DNA of 22,130 bases from a virus. Shown here in pieces: positions 1 through 6,387 of this stretch. The DNA lies in IMG/VR virus record IMGVR_UViG_3300002231_000794, positions 5,322-27,451 of that record. One strand, 5' to 3'. How positions within the stretch are numbered: position 1 is the stretch's first letter; each line of letters starts with the position of its first letter. A model generated the notes under the pieces. That model made no database searches, was not told the origin of the DNA, and saw only the letters and a program-made list of their open reading frames with translations. The translations under genes and the position numbers were made by a program.

Positions 1-975
1 AGGAATAGGGACCTCTCTAAAAATTTCCTTCTTATTCTTCATGTGAGATTGTAACTGATTTGTAGTCTTGTTGTAAATCTTTGAAATCTCAACATAATAT
101 GCGCCTTCTCTAATTTTTAAATCATCCCAAGTTAAAGCTGTATATTCGCTTCTCCTTAAACCTACTGCTATTAATAATGCAATTTGCATCTTTAACGACT
201 CTATAAATTTATCTGCTAAATGCCTGTGTCCCTTCATGCCGCTAATATAACCTCTGTCCGGGTCAAACATCTCAGCAAAAAATTCATTTACCTGTTCTAA
301 ATCATAACTTTTAGCTTTAGCTTTCTTCTGCTCAGACACGCCAATTGGTTCTTCTATATATCTATGAATATTTATTAATGTGTTAGCTTTATAATCAACT
401 TCAAAATTTCTAAATGCGCTAACTATCGTCTTCATATTACCGCGATAAGAAATCCAAGCCTTTCCGGTTGTAATATGTGAGTTACCACATTTGGTTGATT
501 TTTTCTTTGCTAATTCAAATAATTTTTTGCTTATTAAGTTAGGGTTAACATCTATCATTCTGTCAGTGTTCTTAATAACATCATTTAGTCTATTCATAGC
601 ATAATAATGAGAGGCTAAAGTGCTAAACGATAAGTTGCCGTCTTTATATTTAGCATACTGATTTTTCATGTGACTCGGCTTGTCGTTATCAAATTTCATT
701 AGGCGCAAACCATTCTGATCTAATTTATATTTATTAACATTATTAGATGCTTTTTCTTCTTCATATAAAAATTTGCCTGACTCACACCATTGACTAACTT
801 TTACCTTAGATGCATCAAGCGATACACCCTCTTCTGATAATTTTTGCCATTCTCTAATAAATGCCTCGCACTCTTTTATAGTTTTAAATCTTCTGCGAGG
901 TCCTCCATACCTCCGCGCATCAGCGCGAAAGTATGTGTTCCCGGTAACTAATTCTTTTTGAAATTTAGTTTTCAT
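1..975 (-). CDS. int: Tyrosine recombinase (phage integrase), C-terminus cut by window edge
   Basis: 325 codons are readable from the ATG at 975 to the window edge, with no stop, so the catalytic C-terminus lies outside. The N-terminal part (residues 1-70) starts with a small basic region, FRADARRYGGPRRRFKT, that looks like an arm-type DNA-binding domain. A helical core-binding region follows. The first catalytic arginine box is visible near residue 285 as AVGLRRSEYTALTWDDL, the usual GLRxxEl..L.W.D signature, followed by the beta strands and the HMKNKKEIFREVPIP segment that precede the HxxR box. The later HxxR, H/W and Tyr residues are not in view. An AGGGAG ribosome site lies about 7 bases before the ATG. 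It is co-directional with the structural genes but separated from them by a 338-base repeat-rich gap. It would catalyse integration and, with an excisionase, excision of the phage. Family identity is secure; activity cannot be judged from a partial gene. Confidence 0.93.
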   Translation of the reverse strand, partial: MKTKFQKELVTGNTYFRADARRYGGPRRRFKTIKECEAFIREWQKLSEEGVSLDASKVKVSQWCESGKFLYEEEKASNNVNKYKLDQNGLRLMKFDNDKPSHMKNQYAKYKDGNLSFSTLASHYYAMNRLNDVIKNTDRMIDVNPNLISKKLFELAKKKSTKCGNSHITTGKAWISYRGNMKTIVSAFRNFEVDYKANTLINIHRYIEEPIGVSEQKKAKAKSYDLEQVNEFFAEMFDPDRGYISGMKGHRHLADKFIESLKMQIALLIAVGLRRSEYTALTWDDLKIREGAYYVEISKIYNKTTNQLQSHMKNKKEIFREVPIP

Positions 976-990
976 CAATTAATCTCCCTT

Positions 991-1009
991 TCTGATGTAT
1001 ATAATCAGA
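991..1009. promoter_or_regulatory. Palindrome upstream of int, candidate operator
   Basis: TCTGAT and ATCAGA form 6-base perfect arms around a 7-base spacer. On the minus strand it ends a few bases before the AGGGAG ribosome site of int. Its size and position fit a dimeric repressor or excisionase site controlling integrase expression, but no cognate regulator is visible in the window. Confidence 0.35.
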
Positions 1010-1045
1010 TAATGGCGTGTCTAATCGTTTAAGTCTACTTTTAAA

Positions 1046-1065
1046 GTCCATAAAAGGTCCATAAA
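1046..1065. repeat. Proximal GTCCAT pair (candidate integrase arm site)
   Basis: Two GTCCAT hexamers start at 1046 and 1057, one helical turn apart, joined by AAAAG. The arrangement is repeated almost exactly at 1285-1304, about 239 bases away. Paired copies flanking the int-proximal gap suggest integrase arm-type sites. This is inferred from position and spacing. Confidence 0.45.
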
Positions 1066-1230
1066 TACAGTAGTTTAGAGTGAGTTTAGATTATAATGGC
1101 TATTTTCTGCGAGTTATAGGCTATTTATTATTATTGACCCCTTGTCCCCCAGTTAAGCGGTTTAGGGTAGCAGGAAATCCAAGGTGAGCCTCAAAATCGC
1201 ATGATTGCTATATTTGCGATTCATCTAATT

Positions 1231-1260
1231 CCCTCTTATTCCCTCTTATTCCCTCTTATT
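1231..1260. repeat. Three perfect tandem copies of a 10-base repeat
   Basis: CCCTCTTATT occurs three times in a row without a mismatch, preceded by AATT and followed by TCTCCC. It is non-coding and has a period close to one helical turn. It may be an iteron-like protein-binding array in the putative attP region, or a slippage-prone repeat whose copy number varies. Confidence 0.7.
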
Positions 1261-1284
1261 TCTCCCTAGGAGTCACTTTCTTAT

Positions 1285-1304
1285 GTCCATAAAATGTCCA
1301 TAGA
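1285..1304. repeat. Distal GTCCAT pair (candidate integrase arm site)
   Basis: GTCCAT occurs at 1285 and 1296, 11 bases apart, joined by AAAAT. This is the second copy of the pair at 1046-1065 in the same orientation. It ends about 10 bases before the stop codon of the nuclease-like gene. Confidence 0.45.
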
Positions 1305-1313
1305 TATTGCTAA

Positions 1314-1643
1314 TCATTCGTATTTATTAACGAGACCGCTTTCTAGCATTTGAGCGTTTATGCTCTCTTCTTTTTCATAAGTCTTTTTTTGTTGAGGATA
1401 TAGCGTGGCAATAAACTTGCCTTCATTTTCTGATGCTACTTGATGAAGTGTTAACATAAAATCTTCAGGTAATATATCTAATAAATGATCAGTAGCTTTC
1501 GCGCCATTATTTCCGGTGGGACATACAATATGAGCTAAATGTATTCTTACATTATGTAGCCATACTGCGAAACCTAAGTTGATGGAGCACTTAATCGTTG
1601 CTCCATTAACTATTCTAACTAACTTAGCAGGATAAATATTCAT
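1314..1643 (-). CDS. Staphylococcal-nuclease-fold protein lacking catalytic residues
   Basis: The 109-residue protein follows the SNase fold pattern from end to end: LVRIVNGATIKCSINLGF where active phage nucleases have VxDGDT...I.LGF, then VRIHLAHIVCPT in place of the R-x-x-x-x-I-D-x-P-E stretch, an alanine/glycine helix start (GAKATDHLL), GKFIATL in place of GRxLAxV, and a C-terminal INAQMLESGLVNKY like VN..L...GLA..Y. Measured against nuclease motifs, DGDT is NGAT (residues 13-16), the second Asp is Val40, Glu is Thr43 and the distal Arg is Lys76; only Arg33 remains. It is therefore probably not a nuclease; a binding or structural role is inferred. Its ATG lies one base past the stop of the lipoprotein gene, so the two are likely translated together. 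It is the last gene before the int-proximal gap. Confidence 0.7.
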   Translation of the reverse strand: MNIYPAKLVRIVNGATIKCSINLGFAVWLHNVRIHLAHIVCPTGNNGAKATDHLLDILPEDFMLTLHQVASENEGKFIATLYPQQKKTYEKEESINAQMLESGLVNKYE

Positions 1644-1644
1644 C

Positions 1645-1776
1645 TTATTCGTTAGTATTGTCTGTGGTTATTTCAATTGATATTTCTGTGTCTTGAGGAA
1701 TATCTGCATTCAGCATTATTCGTGAACTGCCGCATCCTATTAATATCAATGGTAGTAATATAGTAATTATTTTCAT
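1645..1776 (-). CDS. 43-residue lipoprotein, possible outer-membrane spanin-like lysis protein
   Basis: A short ORF with a strong AAGGAG ribosome site about 6 bases before its ATG. It encodes a classic lipoprotein signal: MK, a hydrophobic stretch, then a lipobox LILIGC with the acylated Cys at residue 15. The mature part is only 29 residues and ends acidic (TTDNTNE). It sits between a single-pass membrane protein (2351-1788) and the nuclease-fold protein. Tiny lipoproteins in phage late regions are often o-spanins, which act with an inner-membrane partner to fuse the membranes at lysis. The neighbour's N-in/C-out topology is compatible, but this protein is not proline-rich like Rz1. The lipoprotein call is firm; the spanin role is inference. 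Confidence 0.65.
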   Translation of the reverse strand: MKIITILLPLILIGCGSSRIMLNADIPQDTEISIEITTDNTNE

Positions 1777-1787
1777 AACATCTCCTT

Positions 1788-2351
1788 TTAATTATTTTGT
1801 AAGTATAAAATCTCGCTTATTTTCATTGCCGTTGCTTTTGTTGTTTTTAAGTTTGTTTCATCATCTACATAAGTAACCACTAGGACTCCCCATGCATCTT
1901 CTGAACTCATTATGGGACAAGCAGTGTTTGCAATATTTCGATCTAAAGATGTGCATTGACTTAAAACAAAATGACCAATCACATATTCATCGCCTTGCAT
2001 AAAATAACCTGTTGGCAATAAATCTTCACTATTTCTTGGTAGCATCATCAGAGGTACGACATTTCTTGCATCGACCCAATCATATAACCATACACTTTGA
2101 ATATCGCGGTCTGACCTTAATAACTTATTTATTAAATCTTCTACTTCATCTTTCTTTTCAGGTTGCGCTTCAAATACTTCTATAATTGGAATGTTTTGGT
2201 TATTTTCGTCTGCTGTTAAATTTGTGTATTGTTGAAATCCAAAGTAAGCAATTATAGATACAACTATAAGGCCTGTTATCTTCATAGCAAAAGCTGACCA
2301 ATTCTGCTCAGGCGATATAATACTTTTGATAATTGATAGTATTTTATCCAT
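1788..2351 (-). CDS. Single-pass membrane protein with large exported domain, unknown (possible lysis role)
   Basis: 187 residues. A short basic N-terminus is followed by one strong membrane segment at about residues 24-41 (KITGLIVVSIIAYFGFQQY). The remaining 145 residues form a soluble domain expected in the periplasm, rich in beta-strand patterns (SVWLYDWVDARNVVPLMM; WGVLVVTYVDD), with two cysteines about 11 residues apart (QCTSL and TACPI) that could form a disulfide. I do not recognise the family. The layout, one N-terminal anchor plus a large external domain, resembles the T4 holin T or a signal-sensing lysis regulator, and the next gene is a mini-lipoprotein, so a lysis role is plausible but unproved. 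The ATG follows the preceding gene's TAG directly. Confidence 0.55.
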   Translation of the reverse strand: MDKILSIIKSIISPEQNWSAFAMKITGLIVVSIIAYFGFQQYTNLTADENNQNIPIIEVFEAQPEKKDEVEDLINKLLRSDRDIQSVWLYDWVDARNVVPLMMLPRNSEDLLPTGYFMQGDEYVIGHFVLSQCTSLDRNIANTACPIMSSEDAWGVLVVTYVDDETNLKTTKATAMKISEILYLQNN

Positions 2352-2552
2352 CTAAATCTCCACTATTGTTTGTGTTTCTAAATCGTATTTAAAAACCTCT
2401 GTGTTAACTAATTCGGTTTCTATAAAACCAACTGCATTCTTTCTATATTCTAGGACCTCATCCATATCATCTAAATTTAGGTGTCCGATATAGCTCTCAA
2501 TCAGATCTCCGTCATTATTGTAAAAGTAACCTTTAACTTTAGTTAGGCTCAT
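2352..2552 (-). CDS. Small hypothetical protein (66 aa)
   Basis: I choose the ATG at 2552 (MSLTKVKGYFYNNDGD), not an in-frame ATG further upstream at 2597, because it gives an ATGA overlap with the stop of the FN3 gene and has GGAG about 8 bases upstream. The product is acidic and shows an alternating strand-helix pattern (VKGYFYNNDGDLIESY; DMDEVLEYRKNAVGFIETEL). No known family is recognised. It lies between a tail-tip gene and a membrane protein and may be a minor tail-associated or lysis accessory protein; its function is unknown. Confidence 0.6.
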   Translation of the reverse strand: MSLTKVKGYFYNNDGDLIESYIGHLNLDDMDEVLEYRKNAVGFIETELVNTEVFKYDLETQTIVEI

Positions 2553-3517
2553 CGTTTTAACTCCGTGATAGTTAGTCCTGTTCCACCGAATATCCAATAT
2601 TGGTCTGTAGTTTCAGTAGGCTCATAGATAAATAATCCATATTTAGACCCTGTCGTTCCGGTAACTCCTGTTGCATCATCTAAAAATGATGAGCTAAAGC
2701 TACCCTGTATACCTTCTGTCGAGCTTTGTCCGGTGGCATCGCCTGTTCCTATAAACACAGCATAATTTCCTGATGCGTTAGCTTTAGTCCAATATGCGTT
2801 ACTCGGTAATTTTTGAAGAACTATGGCATAGGCATATTTCGTAGCAAGGACAGTTCTTTTGCTAGCTAATGCGTTTGCGTTAATTAAAAAACCGGCAATA
2901 GAGCTGTCAATAGCTCCTAATGTTATCTCTGCCGCCATATAACCATTAAAAGTAGTGCTATCACTTCCTGTTCCGTTAGCAGAATAGGTGACTGCATCCT
3001 GAACACTCGACTCAGCTGATGCGTTAGAGCTAACAATGGACCCTGATATATTAGATATAGCGTTCATAGTGACATCACTTGTCGCTATTGTGCTGAATTG
3101 AGCTGATACCTCTGCGGTGTATGCGCTAGCAACACCTGAATTATTAACCGCTCTAACCTTAAAGTAATAGGTTTGGTTTAAACTAAAGGCAGTATCATAA
3201 TTTAAGTTATATTCTTGTTGTCCAGGTGTTCCATCTATCGAGCCTAATAGGTTAAATGTGCCTCCACTAGATGTTGAGTAATAAATCTCCACTCCCTTTA
3301 GGTCTTTATCGCTAGGGTTGGTCCATTTTAGGACTATTGCTATTGGATCGCTTGTAGCGGATAAACTAGAAGGCGCACTTGGTGGGTTTGTATTAGCATT
3401 TATAGTAATTTGCGAAACCGAACTGAATGCTGACTCATAACCTGCGTTATTTCTTGCTTTACATCTAATATCGTATGTTTTGCCGGATATAACCGGTCCT
3501 ATTAAGCATCTTGTCAT
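2549..3517 (-). CDS. Fibronectin type III tail-tip protein, apparently the detached C-terminal part of J
   Basis: 322 residues from an ATG that overlaps the holin-like gene stop as ATGA. Residues 1-40 are only the second half of an FN3 domain (GPVISGKTYDIRCKARNNAG..., the Y.i..kA.N..G strand pair). A complete FN3 domain follows at about residues 46-150 (PPSAPSSLSA..., IVLKWTNPSD, TYYFKVRAVNNSGVAS). The rest (about 155-322) is a beta-rich tip domain ending in a segment with paired Tyr/Trp strands (YGLFIYEP, YWIFGGTGLTITEL). The missing first half of the first FN3 domain matches the end of the tip protein encoded at 5972-4269, so the two were probably one central fibre gene now divided by a 751-base lysis cassette. 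It likely sits at the tail tip and contributes to host contact. Confidence 0.75.
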   Translation of the reverse strand: MTRCLIGPVISGKTYDIRCKARNNAGYESAFSSVSQITINANTNPPSAPSSLSATSDPIAIVLKWTNPSDKDLKGVEIYYSTSSGGTFNLLGSIDGTPGQQEYNLNYDTAFSLNQTYYFKVRAVNNSGVASAYTAEVSAQFSTIATSDVTMNAISNISGSIVSSNASAESSVQDAVTYSANGTGSDSTTFNGYMAAEITLGAIDSSIAGFLINANALASKRTVLATKYAYAIVLQKLPSNAYWTKANASGNYAVFIGTGDATGQSSTEGIQGSFSSSFLDDATGVTGTTGSKYGLFIYEPTETTDQYWIFGGTGLTITELKR

Positions 3518-3942
3518 TTTTGGAGCCTCGACCCGAACCAAAATGAAACACAAATGGATAAGAGTCCAAAATCTTCCTCTGAATAGCTATCTCTTATAGC
3601 TTTTAAAGCCTCATCGCCTTCTTGTATCGCTATAACTATTATAACGACCTTAAATGTTAGGTAAGTTAGAAAAAAACAGTAAGTTAAGATAGGTCTGACC
3701 GATGATCTTAAGTTACTAATAAAACCTGATGAAGTATTTTTTATTATTGCCTCGTCATGAGCATAAATAGATTTATTTTGCTGAATTTTAGCAAGAGCAT
3801 TAGCTTCACTTACTTTCATTTTGCTTTGAGCCTGCATTAATGCCATTTGGTTCTTAAATTTTTGCTTTTCAGTGAAGTGATCGAGAATTTTAGGCACAAA
3901 TGAAGTGCTAAATCCCAATAGTGAGCCAATAATGCTAATCAT
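3514..3942 (-). CDS. Holin-like protein resembling the GTA 3TM holin family
   Basis: 142 residues. An N-terminal hydrophobic segment (MISIIGSLLGFSTSFVP) is followed by a charged helical stretch of about 55 residues (KFKNQMALMQAQSKMK...), then SVRP and a strong membrane segment at about residues 84-106 (ILTYCFFLTYLTFKVVIIV), and a last hydrophobic segment ending FWFGSR near residue 138. The RP before a membrane segment and the terminal FWFGsR are, from memory, typical of GTA-type three-segment holins. It would form pores in the inner membrane at lysis. An AGAGGT ribosome site precedes the ATG. It lies below a 133-base spacer and beside the XhlA-like gene, forming a small lysis pair. Confidence 0.7.
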   Translation of the reverse strand: MISIIGSLLGFSTSFVPKILDHFTEKQKFKNQMALMQAQSKMKVSEANALAKIQQNKSIYAHDEAIIKNTSSGFISNLRSSVRPILTYCFFLTYLTFKVVIIVIAIQEGDEALKAIRDSYSEEDFGLLSICVSFWFGSRLQK

Positions 3943-3962
3943 AATAAATTACCTCTAATTTG

Positions 3963-4054
3963 ATAAAAAAAAGACTCACAAACGCGCACAAACGCGCATA
4001 CAGAGCCTAAGTAATACTAATTAATATAAATATATATAAACGCTTGTGTGAGCC
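3963..4054 (-). terminator. Hairpin followed by T8, possible terminator or attenuator
   Basis: Minus strand: arm GGCTCACACAAGCG, a loop of about 54 bases, arm CGCGTTTGTGAGTC, then eight T. The arms pair over 14 positions with two mismatches and one G-T wobble. The large loop is unusual for an intrinsic terminator and a second copy of the downstream arm lies inside it, so alternative pairings are possible. Attenuation is inferred, not shown. Confidence 0.35.
3977..3996. repeat. Two tandem copies of a 10-base unit
   Basis: CACAAACGCG occurs twice with no gap inside the spacer between the lysis genes. Either copy can serve as the downstream arm of the hairpin with 4041-4054, so the repeat may set two alternative RNA folds, or it may be a protein-binding site. 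Confidence 0.6.
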
Positions 4055-4075
4055 TTATATCGACTCCTGTGGCGT

Positions 4076-4267
4076 TTAACTAAAAAATGCTAGTTTAAGG
4101 AGTAAAATTAAAGAAGATGATGTCGCTGTTAATAAAATCATCTCCAATCTCTTAACTCTGTCGAGAGTCCTCTCTCCTATATCTTCACAAGATACAATGT
4201 GGTCTGTTAATTTTTGTTCTATAACAGCTACCTTCTTATCTACCTCGCTGACTGTTGCTTTTGCCAT
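4076..4267 (-). CDS. XhlA-like small coiled-coil membrane protein
   Basis: 63 residues. Residues 4-45 form a charged amphipathic helix with heptad spacing (VSEVDKKVAVIEQKLTDHI, then RTLDRVKRLEMIL), followed by one membrane segment (LLTATSSSLILLLKLAFF) at the C-terminus. The coiled coil, single C-terminal anchor and length of 60-70 residues match the XhlA/haemolysin-like proteins found beside holins, which assist lysis or modulate the holin. Its ATG lies one base after the stop of the tip protein gene. Together with the holin-like gene it forms a cassette inserted in a split tip gene. Confidence 0.65.
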   Translation of the reverse strand: MAKATVSEVDKKVAVIEQKLTDHIVSCEDIGERTLDRVKRLEMILLTATSSSLILLLKLAFFS

Positions 4268-4268
4268 T

Positions 4269-5972
4269 TTATTCTCTTAATACTGATGTGGTTTCATAAT
4301 TAGATGCAGTCGACTCTTTGTGTTCAATTGCATATTCATAAACAAACTTATTATTAGTAGGGTCAGTTATATTAACCTCTACTTGATCTATAATAGTGCC
4401 ATCTTCAGATAATCCTTGTGTCTGCGTTAGAGCAAATGATGGAGCATCTACTGATGTTGGGTTAGTTATTATAACTTGCGGAACAGCAACAGGGTCGTTT
4501 TGTTCGCTAGTGGACCAATCATAAACAGCGCTTTCTGTTTCTCTTAACTGAACATCAACAGTTAATGCTAATCCTTCTCCTGAGCCACTAGTTCCAAAGG
4601 TCCATTGCATTATTTCAAATACTTTATTTTTAATACCTAAACTCTCTAATGTAACTGAGCAGGTGTCCCCCGGTTCGAGAGCAAATTTAGTTAATTTTAA
4701 ACTAAGGTTTAAAGTCATCTGCTGTCGTGATCTTTTAAGTAATATTTTAGCTAATCGTTGAGCCATAGTGCTATCATCGGTCATTGGCAGAGGTAATTGT
4801 GCAACTAATTCTGCGCCATCTGCTGTTATAGCCGCTGAGTCACGAACTTCAGGATATGATGTAGGTTGATAATTACTCCACGCTCCTATTGCGACACCTC
4901 TAACAATATTAATTGCTTCTCTTTTACTTGGCTTGCCAATTACATTAACAGGACCGGCTAAATCGTCATCTGTTATCGTTACAGTTGGTGTTCTATATTC
5001 GCCTGCATAAACTTTAAATTTGCCATTACTAAAGACCATAAATCCTGACATACTATTTAAAATAGTTTCAATATTTTGCTGAAAGTTATGCGCTGTATCT
5101 AAAGTGCCATTGCAAGTATATCTTTTCTGTGTTCCTCCACCATCTAAACTAACTGTTTCATCACAAACATTAGCCGCCGCACTTATTAAAGTATCATCTA
5201 CCATACTTGCGCTAATTCCCATGCCATAAACTGTATTGGTTAAATAATCTCGCAATATAATAGCAGGATTTTCACTCCACCCTGTTGAAGCATCGCGTGG
5301 GTCATATAGTTGGTCGTTACCTTTAACTATTGCACTAATAGCCGGTATACCTCCGACCCAAACTTCTTGATCATAACCTAATATAACCTGTAAACAGCAT
5401 ATCCCTTTAAATTTGTCGGTAGCATTATCTAAATCAGTATTATTACCCCAAGTAGTACCGATATACTGAGTAGTTGTTCCAACTAGACCTGTATATATTG
5501 TAGCTCTTGATGAGCTATTAGGATAATAACGAGAAGGCGCTGTAACCACACCTGATGTTGAGTTAATAGTTAAAACATCATCATTAAAATAAACTGTTTC
5601 TATTTCTGCGCATTGATGTCCGGCTAATCCAATCAATACATAGAGATTACCTCTATCCATTCCGGGTGTTCCGGATTGAGAGTATTCTGCCTCTGCCATA
5701 TATAATATTGGTCCACCTACTTTAGCTCTTCCATAGATAATTTTGCGAGATGTTATTGGGTTTCTATGAGAAGTACCTCGACCTAATAGTCCGGTCATAT
5801 CAACTTTAGGCATCATTGCTCTAGCTGTGAAATATAATGGCACTCCCACTATAACTGCCTGAGCCGCCCAAGATATAACTGTGGCTAATTTTCCTGTCGC
5901 TCCAAACGCCGACGCTATAGCCGCACCTGCATCTACTATTAGCGCTGATAACCATGCTGCAAAATCAGGCAT
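4269..5972 (-). CDS. Tail tip protein J-like (GTA gp15-type), C-terminally truncated in an FN3 domain
   Basis: 567 residues. A hydrophobic N-terminal segment (about 10-55) is followed by TSHRNPITSRKIIYGRAKVGGP, a signature of J/TipJ host-specificity proteins, then the hub beta-domains and the region with WSENPAIILRDYLTN and ETILNSMSGFMVFSNGKFKV, typical of this family. A later domain contains KRSRQQMTLNLSLKLTKFAL and FALEPGDTCSV. The C-terminus enters an FN3 domain (SFALTQTQG..., YEYAIEHKESTASNYETTSVL) but stops in mid-domain at 4269; the missing half is at 3517. J closes the tail tip and contacts the host. The order tape measure, distal tail, hub, peptidase, J matches RcGTA and lambda-type tails. 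A GAGGT/AGGA-type ribosome site precedes the ATG. Confidence 0.88.
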   Translation of the reverse strand: MPDFAAWLSALIVDAGAAIASAFGATGKLATVISWAAQAVIVGVPLYFTARAMMPKVDMTGLLGRGTSHRNPITSRKIIYGRAKVGGPILYMAEAEYSQSGTPGMDRGNLYVLIGLAGHQCAEIETVYFNDDVLTINSTSGVVTAPSRYYPNSSSRATIYTGLVGTTTQYIGTTWGNNTDLDNATDKFKGICCLQVILGYDQEVWVGGIPAISAIVKGNDQLYDPRDASTGWSENPAIILRDYLTNTVYGMGISASMVDDTLISAAANVCDETVSLDGGGTQKRYTCNGTLDTAHNFQQNIETILNSMSGFMVFSNGKFKVYAGEYRTPTVTITDDDLAGPVNVIGKPSKREAINIVRGVAIGAWSNYQPTSYPEVRDSAAITADGAELVAQLPLPMTDDSTMAQRLAKILLKRSRQQMTLNLSLKLTKFALEPGDTCSVTLESLGIKNKVFEIMQWTFGTSGSGEGLALTVDVQLRETESAVYDWSTSEQNDPVAVPQVIITNPTSVDAPSFALTQTQGLSEDGTIIDQVEVNITDPTNNKFVYEYAIEHKESTASNYETTSVLRE

Positions 5973-5995
5973 ATCCTAACCTCAAACTTCTTACA

Positions 5996-6386
5996 TTAAA
6001 AAAAATTTTTACCTTCATTAACTTCACATTTATGCAGACCTTCTTTAGCAGGTCCTAATAAATAGCCTTGATAATAAATTAACGCTAATTCATTAAACCT
6101 TTTATCTAATGTTTGCTCTGCTGTTACCACATCGCCATCTTGTAACTTATTAATATTGGTGTGTTGGCGAAAACCGACTGTCAATAACATCAGTTAAGCT
6201 TTTATAACCCATTTTATCTAATAATTTGCTCGCTTGCATTTCACTATTCCATTTTTTTATATCTTTTAAATGATCTATTCCTGTTGCTAATCTTATTGCT
6301 TCTGCTGAAAATGTAATGCAGTCATTCACACCATATTTAAATGGTTCGTGTAATTTTTGAGCTATAAATGTTTCTAAATCGTTCAT
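5996..6386 (-). CDS. NlpC/P60-type tail peptidase (DUF6950-like), frame broken by one base
   Basis: The first piece (6386-6150, 78 aa) begins MNDLETFIAQ and carries HEPFKYGVNDCITFSAEAI, the (W/Y)G.nDC segment that holds the catalytic Cys (residue 23) in this family. A second frame from about 6180 to 5996 continues it with INKLQDGDVVTAE and the strand LALIYYQGYLLG. Dropping one base from the A run at 6170-6173 joins the pieces into a product of about 129 residues, the usual length. RcGTA and many phages encode this peptidase between the hub and J, where it probably cuts peptidoglycan during entry. The break looks like a homopolymer error. The conserved His that should follow the Cys is not obvious. 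Confidence 0.75.
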
Positions 6387-6387
6387 G

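Larger units (their letters stand above)
976..1313. other. Non-coding, repeat-rich region upstream of int: candidate attP and control region
   Basis: No convincing gene is seen here, the longest such gap in the window. It contains at least four sets of short direct repeats with spacings near one or two helical turns: GTCCAT pairs 11 bases apart at 1046/1057 and 1285/1296; AGTTTAGA at 1072 and 1083; GGCTATTT at 1098 and 1119; and three tandem copies of CCCTCTTATT at 1231-1260. There is an inverted repeat AATCGCA/TGCGATT at 1195-1221 and a palindrome next to the int start. Phage attachment sites are typically built from such phased arm and accessory-protein sites around a core, and lie beside int, so attP is the best inference. 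I see no tRNA 3' end that would identify the core. Confidence 0.5.
3943..4075 (-). promoter_or_regulatory. Structured spacer between the two lysis genes
   Basis: This is one of few real gaps in the structural block. On the minus strand it contains a very AT-rich stretch (4015-4040) that could hold a -10-like element, two perfect tandem copies of a 10-base unit (CACAAACGCG on the plus strand, 3977-3996), and a long imperfect hairpin whose outer arms are at 3973-3986 and 4041-4054. A run of eight T follows on the transcribed strand. It could terminate or attenuate transcription before the holin gene, or delay holin expression. Confidence 0.5.

Noticed and set aside
1231-1260. CRISPR array
   Set aside because: The repeats are 10 bases and directly adjacent with no spacers.
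976-1313. tRNA gene or tRNA-derived attachment core
   Set aside because: No acceptor/T-arm sequence or CCA-type end could be recognised on either strand.
3518-3553. Upstream TTG start for the FN3 protein
   Set aside because: The ATG at 3517 gives a typical ATGA overlap; the extra residues come from an alternate frame of the holin gene's conserved C-terminus.
3518-4268. Group I or group II intron splitting the tip gene
   Set aside because: The insert is mostly occupied by two lysis-type genes; I see no endonuclease or reverse transcriptase and no intron core, and the exon-like halves each have their own start or stop signals.
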